Positions 33,987 to 45,020 of a stretch of DNA of 64,000 nucleotides are shown here, in pieces. The notes under the pieces are model-generated. The model was not told the DNA's origin. It was given only the letters and a program-made list of their open reading frames with translations, and ran no database searches. This stretch comes from Boesenbergia rotunda (taxonomy: Eukaryota > Streptophyta > Magnoliopsida > Zingiberales > Zingiberaceae): positions 47,142 through 111,141 of the forward strand of contig JAGFNQ010000282.1 in the NCBI GenBank assembly GCA_024364735.1, given 5' to 3'. Position numbers and translations under genes: made by a program. Numbering within the stretch: position 1 is the stretch's first letter; each line of letters opens with the position of its first letter.

Positions 33987-36184
33987 TGTTGATGCAGTCT
34001 GGCCCGATTGTTGTTTTGGTGTTGACACCGATTTAAGTTTGGTTGAGTGAATTCGGATTAAGTCCTGGTCGGGGACTGGGCACGGAGTGACTGAAATCCC
34101 GGTGAGTGAAGCCGGGTCCAGGTGAGTGAAGACAGGTAAAGGAAACCTTGGTGAGTGAAGTCGGGTCCTGGTGAGTGAAGCTAGGTGACTGAAATCCCGG
34201 TGAGTGAAGCCGGGTCCTGGTGAGTGAAGCCGGGTCCTGGTGAAGGAAACCCCGGTGATTGAAGTTGGATCCTGGTGAGTGAAGCCAGGTGACTGAAATC
34301 TTGGTGAGTGAAGTCGGGTCCTGGTGAGTGAAGCCAGGTGAAGGAAACCCCGGTGAGTGAAGTCGGGTCCTGGTGAGTGAAGCCAGGTGACCGAAACCCC
34401 GGTGAGTGAAGCCAGGTGACCGAAACCCCGGTGAGTGAAGCCGGGTCCTAGTGAGTGAAGCTAGGTGATTGAAATCCCGGTGAGTGAAGCCGGGTCTTGG
34501 TGAGTGAAGATAGGTGATGGAAACCCTGGTGAGTGAAGCCAGGCGACTGAAACCCTGGTGAGTGAAGCCAGGTCCTAGCGATGGAGGCTAGGTTGAACGA
34601 AGTCCCGGTGAGTGAAGCTGGGCACGAAGTCTTGGTCCGGGGGACTGAGCATTGCGTGTACTAGTCGGAGAGGGCACGTGAGCTCGTTCTCTGGGACCAT
34701 AATGAATCAGAGAATGCTAGGAAGGCTGTTCTCTGGACTTAGGGCTGATTTGGTCGGAGCTTGATCGGTTTGGATACCGATCAGGGAGTTGGCACGAACT
34801 CCCTGTTGTGGATCGGTCTGGTGACCGAACCAGAGAAGTCTGATCGTTCACGATCAGGGAGAGAATAGAAAAGTTTCTATTCGGCTCCTGATTGGTCTAG
34901 TGAACGTTCAGGGAGAGAACAAAAGCTTCTGCTGGGTTTCTGATCGTTCTGGTGAACGATCAGAGAGAGTTCAGATGGGCTCTGTGAGAACCCTTGATCG
35001 ATCAATCTGACCGATCAAATGTCACGACTTTCCTCATCCTGACCAATCATGATGGCTCCTGATTGGTCAGGGAGTGACCTGATCGATCACCAGATCGATC
35101 AGGGCACAACCTGATCGGTCAGGTGACCGATCAGGGGCTTTGGCCTGCGGGACCTGGAGAAAGCTCCAGCAAGTGTTGGATCGGTCCGGTGACCGATCCA
35201 CGATCTGTGATCGGTAGTGTGACCGATCACAAGAAATCCGCGATCCCTGTTTCCTCACTGTGGACCGATCAGGCTAGAGCCTGATCGTTCAGGGCTTTTC
35301 CTGATCAGTCTGGTGACCGATTAGGGCCATCTCTGATCGGTCTGTGGACCGATCAGTAGCTGATAACTTTAATTCAAATCCACTGTCAGGCTTCTGATCG
35401 TGTCTGTTTTTCTCTGCGTTTTCTCTGCTACCTTGCTGATATTGATTGATATGATTTGCTAAGTGTCTGCTATATGTGCAGGTAATGGAGGATGACCCAA
35501 ACAAAGGAGGAGGTCAACTGGAGACTTTCTCCTCATCAGGTTTGGCTGTTTTCTGTTTCCAGGTCTCAATGGCTTCTAACGCGGCTGGCGACTGACGAAG
35601 GCTCAGCTGAAGAGGTCTTCAGTGGACTGAGTGCTCAGTGGATCAGGCTGTGGCTCAGTGGGTGCTGGTGGAGCCTGGCGATGGTGAGCAGGAGCTGGAG
35701 CTTAAGAAGAAGTGGAGATGCAGAGGAGCAAAAGAAGCGAGACAGAAAATTTAAGGAGTTTGGCTGAGTTGTGTGTGTGCTCTCTGTATAGCTTCGTGCT
35801 TAAGTGTTCCTGCTACATACTTGTGAGCGATTCCTCCTATTGTCTCGTGAGCTTAACTTATATCATATGGAGACTGTTTGTGGAGAGATTTCTCCATCGA
35901 GAAGGAGGTTATACTCATATCCGGTTCACCGGGGCTTGATCTGCCGACGATCAAGGGAACGCCCACCTTACGGGCACGCCAAGGAGTAGGGGCAAGTTAT
36001 CCCCGAACCTTGTACATCTTCTTGTTAGCGTTGGTTTGATTCCTCTCTTTGTTTTGTTCTTTCTGCTTCTGTGTTGTTTCCACTGCTGCTAATCTCTGAT
36101 CGCAAAAAAGCTCAAAGAGCAAGTGTTTTTAGTGTCTGGCTACATTCACCCCCCCTCCCCTCTATAGCCATCTGAGCACCAACA
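33987..36184 (+). repeat. 5' LTR of Sirevirus-like element C
   Basis: This 2198-bp LTR starts TGTTGATGCAGTCTGGCCC and ends TGAGCACCAACA, followed directly by the tRNA-Met-type PBS. It contains a GTGAGTGAAGCC-type minisatellite (about 34095-34620), a dense cluster of GATCGGTC..GACCGATC dyads (34740-35360) and a downstream leader near 35760-36180. It is nearly the same as 51322-52818. It sits inside the truncated 3' LTR of J. Confidence 0.88.
34095..34620 (+). repeat. GGTGAGTGAAGCCGGGTCCT minisatellite in LTR C
   Basis: Some 15 or more short units of GGTGAGTGAAGCC plus GGGTCCT, AGGTGACTGAAATCCC or AGGTGAAGGAAACCCC alternate in irregular order. The equivalent array in the other LTR is at about 51430-51950, with a different unit order. 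The two arrays have evolved by slippage since insertion. Confidence 0.85.
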
Positions 36185-36198
36185 AGTGGTATCAGAGC
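36185..36198 (+). promoter_or_regulatory. Primer-binding site of element C
   Basis: AGTGGTATCAGAGC directly follows the LTR end CACCAACA. It complements initiator tRNA-Met, as expected for Ty1/copia, and shows that C reads on the plus strand. Confidence 0.9.
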
Positions 36199-36241
36199 TT
36201 GGGGCTCTGTTCAACGGCTTAACATCCGAGAGCTAACAACG

Positions 36242-36868
36242 ATGGCGATGAGGGAAGGCTTCAGCACCAACCGACCTCCCTTCTTCGTCGACACTGATTT
36301 CCAATATTGGAGGTCAATGATGGAGTACTATCTCAAGACCAACATCAACATGTGGTTCGCTGTCAAGGAGGGTTTTTCCCCTCCAAAGGATGACGAAGGA
36401 AAAGAGCTCGAGTTCTCAAGGTGGTCGGTTGAACAAATCCGAAAAGGAGAAGCCAATGCGAAAGCGGTGGTCACCTTGCAGTGCGGGATGACCAAGGACC
36501 AATTGATAAAAGTTGGTCCCTTCACAAGCGCCAAGGACCTTTGGAATAAGCTTATCGAACTTCACGAAGGCACTCAAGATACCCGGAGAGCCAAGAGAGA
36601 CATTCTTATCAGCCAACTCCAAAACCTTTCCATGGAAGAAAATGAAAAGGTAAGTGAACTCCATGGACGATTCAAAGAGATCTATAATGGTCTACATTCC
36701 ATTAATGAGAAGGTCGAGAATCGCGACCTTATGAGGTATGCTCTTAAAGCCTTTCCGAGGAATATCTTGTGGTCATCCATGGTGGTTGCTTACAAGGTTT
36801 CCAAGGATATTTCTTTTGTTAAATTAGAATATCTATTTTGTGAAATGGAGCTACACGAAATCGCTGAC
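36242..36868 (+). pseudogene. Gag of element C, N-terminal part (interrupted by D)
   Basis: From ATG 36242 there are about 209 codons: the N-terminal block MAMREGFSTNRPPFF, FQYWRSMMEYYL, then WSVEQIRKGEANAKAV and LWNKLIELHEGTQDTRRAKRDIL, typical of copia Gag (DUF4219/UBN2 type). The frame is open up to the CTGAC target site at 36864-36868, where element D inserts; the visible stop comes from the first bases of D. The rest of gag resumes at 48798. The gene is intact except for that insertion. Confidence 0.85.
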
Positions 36869-38360
36869 TGATAACCATCATTTTTGTTGATTATTTTAGG
36901 CTTTTAAATCCATGTTTGATCCACATTTTATATGCTTAAGTTTACAATTGTATTAGGTTTCATGTATTTCCTCTATTTTGACTTTTAATTCAAATCTTTG
37001 TATATTTGAGATATTTTTGACACTAAATTTGAATATCATTTTGTAGGCTTCAAATGCTCATGGACCTAGATCAAATTGGATTAGACTTGAGTCAGCATTG
37101 GATCCAGATCAAAGGGATCAAGCATCGGATTAATAAGAGCCGTCCATTCCAGAGAACGGCTAGATCTGAGCCATCGGTCAACTTCTGGTCAATTCGAGTT
37201 CAAGATAGAATCAATCCTGACCATAGATCAAGATCTGAAAATTTTAGCCAAATCAGAAGTAATCTGACCGTTGGATCAAGCTCAAGATGTTCTAGACCAT
37301 CCATTCAAGAAAAAGGAAGATCTGGACCATCCGCCACTGATCTGGTTAATCCGAGCTGGGGACAGGTAGATCAGGACCATTGATTGAGATCTGTGGAGTT
37401 TGGTTCAGATCTGAAGAGATCTGACCGTTGGATGAAGCCAAATCGATCTCAGCCGTCCGTTGCAAATTCTCTTTTGAGCTGTGAGCTCTGGCTTGGCTGA
37501 CTGGACTCAATCTGCTGGACTAGAGCTGGGTTGAAACCTGATCTGGATTAACTGAACCTGGACTGAACAGAGGCTGAACCCGAGCCAAATGCTGGTTTAA
37601 CTGAGGCTGGTCGAACTCAACTGGCAGGGCTGGACTGAGCTGGATGGACTGGCTGAACCAAAAGGCTGAACCAAAGGGCTGGACCGAACTCAAAGGCTGA
37701 GCCGAACCAATTGGATAGACAACAAAAGCCTCATCGCGCAGAGAAGCTAGGTAGTCGAGGGGTTCCCGACTCACTCATCCACCTCCAACGGTGATCCATC
37801 GCACTTCATCGCCGCCGGCCGGACGAGCTAGGGCTCTGGGGGTTCCGAACCCTAGCCGAACGCAGCCGTCGCAGCATGTCCAGCACCACCACCACAAGCT
37901 AGGGCTAGGGGTTCCGACCCTAGCTGACTTCCTCTCCAACTTCATCGCCGCCGGCCGGACGAGCTTGGGCTCTGGGGGTTCCGAACCCTAGTCGACTCCA
38001 TCGCCGGCGATCCAATTATTCAGCAGTTTATTTCTTCCAACAGATTTTCTTTTCGATTTTTCTTCAGTAGCTTCCTTCATAGAAATTCGATTCCAGCAAA
38101 TTTCATTACAGCACTTCATTTCCAGCAGATTCCACAGCTCTTCTCATTTCCAGCAGTCGGCAGTTTCATCTTCTATCCAGCAATTCATAGCAGTTCCTTT
38201 TGATCCTTCACGGTTTCTTTTGATACTTCACAGCATTTCCAGAATTTCCTTCATAGCCGATTACTTTCCAGCAGCTTTTGATCAGTTCCAGCAGCAATTC
38301 ATTCACAGCAGCACTTGCTTTCCTAAGATTTCTTCATCAGCATCCAGCAGCAGCAATTCA

Positions 38361-41300
38361 TTCACAGCTAGGGATGGAAATAGGCCAGGCGGCCTGTCAG
38401 GGGCCTGTGGCCTGGCCTGCATTTGGCCTGTTAAAAATAAAATAACAATCAGGCCCTTTTAAAAGCCTGTTTTTCTTATCAGGCCAGGCCCATGCTCAAT
38501 TTAAAGCCTATGAGGCCTGACAAGCCAGCCTGGGCCTATTAAATATGCATTCTATAACTATAAATTAATAAATATCAAAATATTATAATATAAATATAGG
38601 AATGTTAGAGTTTGATCCCTGGACGTCGGGGCAAATAAATCCCTATTCTCACTCACGAAACCACCAGACCAGAAATCTCTTTTGATTATAACATTCATAT
38701 TTTATATATTTATATGTTTATTTTATCTCAATATCAACAAAGCAAACCCTATTTTTCCCACTCGATGCGAAGAGTATTGAATACCCTTTCGGCTTTCCCC
38801 CTTTCCTTCTTCACTGCGCCGCCTCCACAGCTCCACTGCCACTTCGATTTGCTCCGCGTCGGCATCGCTCTGCTCCGCGTCGGCGTCACTCTGTTCCGCG
38901 TCGGTTTGCTGTTGCAAGCCTCAATCGCGTCGCCCTTCGATTTGCTCCGCGTCGGCGTCACTCTGCTCCGCGTCGGCGTTGCTCTGTTCCGCGTCGGTCT
39001 GCTGTTGCAAGCCTCAATCGCGTCGCCCTTCTTTGCAACCACAACATCCTGGAAAGAACAGAGTGAGAAAAGGTTGGACTTTCCCAGTCTATGAAATCTC
39101 TGCTCTCCGAATTTAGTCTTAGGCTTTGCTTTAGGTTTAATCAACTAAGTTTAGCTTAGGTCCTTGTTCTTGTTCTCTTGTTCATGTTCTTCTGTGCGTA
39201 GGTGCCTGCTGCAAGCCTCAATCACTCGTCGTAGCTGTTGCAAGCCTACAACTGCATCACCTGCAGCCATATCGCTAAAGCTCCTTGTTGTTTTGTTGGG
39301 TTTTTTCAAAAAGTTGGAACTTGGAAGGTCTCCAGTCATGTGAGTTCTCCACTAAATGCAGCTAACATATATTTATAAGTTCTACACCAACAGTTGTTAC
39401 ATGTTTCACTTGATTGGTGTCACTAGATCAGAGCTCTTCTCTGCAGCGTGCAGTGCAAACATGCTAAACTATGTCATTTGTTGCTTGTGCTTGTTTAGAT
39501 TTAGAAAGTAACACTGTGATGCTATTTTTAGCTCTTGATTTGTAAGAACAAGTTCCCCTCTTGGTGATGCATCTTGTATCCCTATTTTCAATGAACATGC
39601 TTTCTACAGTTGAGCATATGTTGTTACTGTCTTCTTGTGATTTACCTTGAAGTTGCCGGCGTGAGCACATGCTTTCATATTAAAATATGAATGGTTCTCT
39701 CATTTGCTCTATCTAAGATCTCATGCCTGTTATCTAAGCTAGCAGTTGATACAAGTTGTACTTGATAAAATGCAACTATTTTAAGTTATTCATATATTGC
39801 TTTTCGACTTATTGTTTTGGTTTTGATAAAATGCAACAATTTATACCTCTGAAACAACCCAACAAAAACAACTTTAAGATTTATATACCACTTGAAACAT
39901 CGAACATGTACCTGATCTATTTATTCTGGTCTGACCCATTCAATGGCTCTTAAAATCAGTTCTGCAAATTTTCTTTGACTAATTAAGCCAGTGATTTTGA
40001 TTTTTGGAATCTAATTGTTTACAATCAAGCGATTAACTCATTTTGTTATAGGCTTTTGGATCTCCCACTCCATAAAAGGAGAAAGTGTATGTTTATTCTA
40101 GACTGTGCTTATTGGTCATATCTGCTATGCCCGTGATCCAAGAAAAATGTTAATTCGTGTCATGCACTCAATTTCCTCTGTTGTAATTGGCAGATATACA
40201 AGATCTATTTCATATGGAAAAGGCAGGTTACCTGGAGTTTGCCAAGGAAATAACTGTAAATATCATACTTTATCCATCTTTTCTACTTGACTATTTCATA
40301 CTTTGAAATCCTTATGTTTCTATAGTTGCTTATATAAGTAGATATGTCATTAGATTTTGTATTGTGTTTTTTTTAAAGAGGGATTTGTCATGCACCTCTT
40401 TTTCTTTGCTGATTAAGGTGGAAGCACTTGTAGCAAAGCAGTATGGATACAACAACATTGGTAACACCTTGATTTATGAATTATAACTGCTATTGAATAG
40501 GTGGAAGCAGATCAAGCATTCACCAATAATCAAATCGCCTTAGATAGAGTAAATTTATTCTTTGAAGAAGCACGGAATTCCTCTTGTGAAGGAATTATGG
40601 TGAAGACTCTAGATGATTTTGGGTATTCAGCTTCAAAACGCTGCGAGGCAAGGCTGAAGGTATCCTAGTTCCTAACTGTCCTATATAGACGATCATTTTA
40701 CTAATTTTCTTTCTTTTAGGTAAAGCGTGATTATGTGAAGGAATAGGTGACAGTCTTGATCTTGTTCTTATTAATTAGTGCTTGGCATGGAAATGGAAGA
40801 AAATCTGGATGGTACGAATTTTGAGTTTTTTGTTCTGCTATCATTTTTTATGAAATCCGTGGCATTCGGCATTTCACAAGGATATTTCATATTTGTGGAT
40901 TCCATCGTTCAGGTATAGTCCTTTCCTTGTGGCGTGCTACAATCCAGATACTGAAGAATTTCAGAGTGTCTGTCGCATCATGTCTGGTTTTTCAGATTCA
41001 TTTTATTTAGAGGTACTCTTTTTTTGTTTGATATCATGCCCTGTGATGCTCTGCTTAGCTTGTTGGAGCAATAACGTTTAGGTTATTTGGAATCCCTGTG
41101 ATCTCTTATCTGTGGCTTTGTTTCCTGGCAGCACTTCTGCTTCCATTGGAAATCCCACTGCATGCAACCTGCAACCAACTTTGCAAAGACCTCAAGGGAA
41201 ACATCCAAGCATGCTGGCCGATCATTTTGTCCGATCAAGCTTGCAAAGACAAATAGTTGATATTTGAATTCGAGGACAATTTCCTAGCTGTTTTGGATCG

Positions 41301-41661
41301 AGAAGCTGCGTCTACTGCTGCACCATTGCTTCAAATCTGGACAACAATTGTATATTTGTATGCCACACAGAGAGTGCTGAATATTTGATTAAACATTTGT
41401 AAGCAATTCTGAAAAATCATCTTAATCTAAAATTTTTGATGTTTTCTTATCCAAAATTAGAATATCTATATCAGATTATTGAATAGGCTTTGTAAACAGG
41501 CCACAGGCCAGGCCAGGCTATTGAACAGGCCAGGCTCAGGCCTAAAATAAAGCCTATAACAGGCCACAGGCCAGGCTCAGGCCTGTTTGCTATTATACAG
41601 GCCTGGCCTGTTAAGGGGAAAGCCTGGCCTGGCCTGGCCTGTTTCCATCCCTATTCACAGC
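38361..41661 (+). mobile_element. hAT-family element E carrying a captured gene fragment
   Basis: E is 38369-41653 (3285 bp). Its ends are TAGGGATGGAAATAGGCCAGG and, inverted, TAGGGATGGAAACAGGCCAGG (one mismatch in 21), with AGGCCTG/GGCCTGG repeats below both ends. It is flanked by the 8-bp duplication TTCACAGC at 38361-38368 and 41654-41661. An 8-bp TSD and subterminal motif repeats are hAT features. No transposase frame is visible. A CTCCGCGTCGGCGTC-type tandem repeat sits at about 38850-39030 and DNA ligase 6-like exons at 40052-41012. The uninterrupted target is visible in the other LTR of D near 47940-47955. Confidence 0.9.
40052..41012 (+). pseudogene. LIG6: Captured DNA ligase 6-like gene fragment
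   Basis: Exon-like pieces with GT/AG borders lie in order: about 40052-40085 (LLDLPLHKRRK), 40194-40255 (DLFHMEKAGYLEFAKEIT), 40501-40659 (VEADQAFTNNQIALDRVNLF, then CEGIMVKTLDDFGYSASKR and LK), 40720 onward (VKRDYV, then frameshift and stop, then GDSLDLV and AWHGNGRKSGWY near 40785), and 40913-41012 (YSPFLVACYNPDTEEFQSVC, then RIMSGFSDSFYLE). CEGIMVK and LKVKRDYV are conserved nucleotidyltransferase motifs of ATP-dependent DNA ligases, and the order fits plant LIG6 as I recall it. The catalytic lysine motif and N-terminal part are missing. Introns are retained, so capture was at the DNA level. It is a dead copy. Confidence 0.82.
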
Positions 41662-42504
41662 AGCAACTTCTTCATCACACGAATTCGGTAGTAGCTTCTT
41701 ATCCAGTTGATTGGCTTCCTTCCTCAGATTTGGTTGTATTGTTTGAATTGTTGAATGTTATGTGTTAGATGTTGAATATTTGTAGTTGATGGAACTTCCC
41801 CAATTCAAATTGCACATACTTTAAGCCATTTAGAGCATGCTCAATTTGTGTTTGATTAAATGCCCCTGAGAACAATTATTTCAGATTCTATTGTTATGTT
41901 GATAGTTTAAGTTGTTATGTGTGTTTGAGTGAATTTTTGTATTGGATAGATCTTCCCATTTCAATTATCATGTTCTTGAAGCAATTTCAATCATGCCCAT
42001 ATGGTGTTTGGTCGAATGTCTCTTAGAATGATTACTTTCAATTGTGATGTTTCTTAGTTACTTAACTTCTATTTTGTAGTGCTTTTCCAATTGCTTTGAG
42101 TTTTATGCCTTCATTACATGCAATTAAGTTAGGAAATTAGATTTCTTTAATGCTGTAGGTTTTTGTTCCATGTCTAGGTTTCATTGATGCCCTATTTCTA
42201 GCTGTCCTTTTCTTTACTGCAATTGTAATCAGGTTAAATTAGATTTTATCACCTGCACTGTCTTTCCTTAATTAGAACTAGATTTCATACCTGCTTGCTA
42301 TTTCTTTTCGTGGTCTTAACATTCAAATCCAAACCCCAGTTTGATATCAAAAACCCAAAAGCAATAATTTACGATTCTGAGATTTATCATGTGCCAACTA
42401 CATTCGTTGGGAGACGACTCGAGTTACTCTATGCTACATTAGTTTAGAGGAGTTCGATATCTTAATTGTATTTGAAACCGTGACACGACTGAAACGGTTA
42501 TCAA

Positions 42505-42526
42505 ATTTGACGTCGTTGCCGGGGAA
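42505..42526 (+). promoter_or_regulatory. PBS-like site of element D
   Basis: Two bases after the LTR end GGTTATCA comes TTTGACGTCGTTGCCGGGGA. Athila-type elements usually have TGGCGCCGTTGCCGGGGA here, so two or three bases differ. Element F has TTTGACGCCGTTGCCGGG at the same place. Confidence 0.7.
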
Positions 42527-42649
42527 TGTAGTGGTACTTGATAATTATATCTTTTGATTCTATTCTTGATTGCTTTATCTTTTGTATACGGTTGCTGCCA
42601 TTTTACTTGTTTTGTGACAGGATTGCAAGTGCAAAATGTTTTCAACTGA

Positions 42650-43319
42650 ACAATCAGAGATCAAAAGTGCACTGTAGGAGTTAAAGTTTTGGGTGAAGCA
42701 ATTGGAATTCCAACAAAGACCCAACAGTTATTCATCTACTTACTAGCAGCCGTGTCAACAATTTCAGCAGCAGAACCAATATTTTCAGCAGTCCCACTCA
42801 AATTTTCAACAACCAAATTATCAATTTCAGCAAGGGCAGCCACAATGTCAGACTTTTCAACAATTTCATAAGCCCTATTCAGATTTGCCGTAGTACCAAA
42901 CTTTCAATCAACCACCACAGCAGTTTCAACCATAATTTTAGAATTTTCAGCAAGGGTACAATTCAAATGTTCAACAATTTCAGCAGCCACAACAGCAGTT
43001 TCAACAAAAATTTCAAGACTTCCAACAACCATTCAATTATGATCAGCAAGGATGGCCACATTCACAGCAAGTTTATCAACCACCATTCCCGAATTCTCAG
43101 CAAGATTTTCCATCCTCTCAGCCCTAGAATTTTTAGATTTTCAACCAACACTTTCAGCAAGTAGATCAACGCTAACTATTTGATTTTAAGAATTCACAGC
43201 CTACTCATGGTCTTCAGCAGCCTTATGCTATATTTCAAGACCAACAGGAGTTCCACACCATTCAAGGAGGCTTTGAGAATCCTAATGAGAATGAGGCTCA
43301 ACAACAAAGGATAGAAGAG
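42650..43319 (+). pseudogene. Gln/Phe-rich gag-derived tract of element D
   Basis: In one frame this reads as repeats of FQQ, NFQQ and QPQQQFQ (for example QQFQQPQQQFQQKFQDFQQP), interrupted by several stops (near 42770, 42870 and 42933). Athila Gag proteins carry a Q/N-rich stretch before the 'NLE.QIGQLA' motif, and here QDIERSIGQIASQMN follows at 43380, so this is read as a decayed Gag C-terminal region. No Gag core or zinc knuckle was found. Confidence 0.5.
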
Positions 43320-45020
43320 ATGTTTCAACAAATTTTACAACAACAGCAAAGTTTACAGCAACAAAAGCAACAAAGGCTTCAAGACATCGAAAGAAGCATT
43401 GGACAAATTGCGAGTCAAATGAATCTATCTATAGGTGTAGGGGATTGCACAGAGCCCCAGGAACCACCTATATTGATTGATACATCAGGAGATCCAGAGG
43501 ATAGGATTGAGAGTGTAGGGGATTGCACTGAGCCCCAAGAATCACCCAGTCCTACTGGTTTATAGGCATTGGAGGAGATTGATAGCAGAGCTTGTGATAG
43601 TTTTGAATTCAATTCTGAAACTTTACAGGATCATTCTATACTTTTATTTTGTGATGATATAGTTGTTGATGATCCTAATTTTTCTAATTTGGTTGTAGCA
43701 GGAATGGTTGAGGAAGCACGTGTTGCAGATAAATCTATGGGTGTAGGGGATTGCACTAAGCCCCAGGGACCACCACCATTGATTGATACATTAGAAGATT
43801 CAGAGGAAAAGCCAGGAAGTGTAGGGACTTGTATGGTGGGAGCAAGAACCCAAGAATCACCTATTTCAGTTGAGTGTCCACCAGAACTTGAGCCTGAGAT
43901 GGAACCTGTACTTGACCGGGAGGAAGCTATGGATACATCTATTCTTGTAGAACCTCCAGGTATTCTTCAGCACGATCAGGTAAGTATTCCTTTTATGTCT
44001 TTGGAAAAATCAATGGAGGTACCTCAAACTGATTTTATTGTTTATGATAAACTTAGGGATACATCTTTTATAGAATTTGATTGTGAACAATTCAGAGAGA
44101 TACCTAGTGTTAAATTTATGGAATGTGAAGCATGTTGTGATACATCTCATGTAAATGCTGATTGTGAAAAATTCGTAGAGGTGCCTAAAACTGATTGTGT
44201 TCATTGTGAAGAATTTATTGCCATATTTTCTGTAGAAATTGTTTGTGAAAAACCTGTAAAGGCACCTAAAATTGATTCTGTTCATTGTGGTGAATGTTTG
44301 GACACATCTAGTGTTGAGTTTGCTTGTTGTGATAATATTCTTGATACAACCTTTGTGGAAAATAATTGTAAAAATTACATAGAGATACCCAATGTTGATT
44401 GTATTGGTTGTGATGCATGTCTCGATACATCTTATTTAGAAGTTGATTGTGAAAAAGTTATTGAGGTATCCGAGGTTGATTTTATGGGTTACGATGAATT
44501 TCTTGATACATCCTATGCAGATATTGATGGTGAAAAACTGATAGAGGTACCCAAACTAGATTTCATTGTTTCTGATGAGTTTCTTGATGCATCTTTTGTA
44601 GAAAATAATTGTGATAAATTTATTGAGGTATTGAAAATTGATTTCATAGGATGTGACGCATATCTTGAGTCATTTTATGTAGAGGTTATTCACATTTCAC
44701 TCTTTTCTTACCATGCATGCGTGCGGGAGGTATTTTCTATACATGATTTTGCAGGATCCCGTAGGCTTCTAGAATGGGTACTGAAACTTAATAGCCTACA
44801 ACCTCCCAGAAGGACTTCTAAGGAGTATGCAGTGGGAGGGGGCGAGTTCACTTTGAATTTTAATTATCTACCCCACGAATGGATTCTGAACCTTAATCGT
44901 CTCTGACCACCGGAAGATGCTTGTGCTAAATTGTCAAGGGAGAAATCCATGCACTACAAGATTGACTACTTGAGTATAGTTCTCCCAAGATGGATGCTAC
45001 GTGCTCTTTACCCTATTTGA
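43320..45020 (+). CDS. Unrecognised repeat protein of element D (retroelement ORF)
   Basis: One frame runs 43320-44906, broken only by a TAG at 43563-43565, and continues after a TGA at 44904-44906 to a TGA at 45018-45020. Order: Gln-rich helix and IERSIGQIASQMN; tandem VGDC..EPQ.PP blocks with acidic linkers; then about eight units of roughly 26-29 residues built on CEKFIEVPKxDFIxCDEFLDTSYVE; then a conserved C-terminal block (GSRRLLEWVLKLNSLQPP, LPHEWILNLNRL, IVLPRWMLRALYPI). I do not recognise the protein. It is not a protease, RT or integrase. A related copy is in element F. Both internal stops are one base from sense codons. The 43569 start in the frame is TTG, so the real start, if any, lies upstream. 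Confidence 0.5.

Larger units (their letters stand above)
36869..42503 (+). repeat. 5' LTR of D, split by hAT element E
   Basis: This matches 46451-48792 with few differences. It contains a repeated CTAGGGCTCTGGGGGTTCCGAACCCTAG-type segment near 37820-37995 and CAGCAG/TTCC-rich stretches at 38030-38360. Element E interrupts it at 38369-41653. Two diverged bases per few hundred make it a relatively young pair. Confidence 0.88.
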
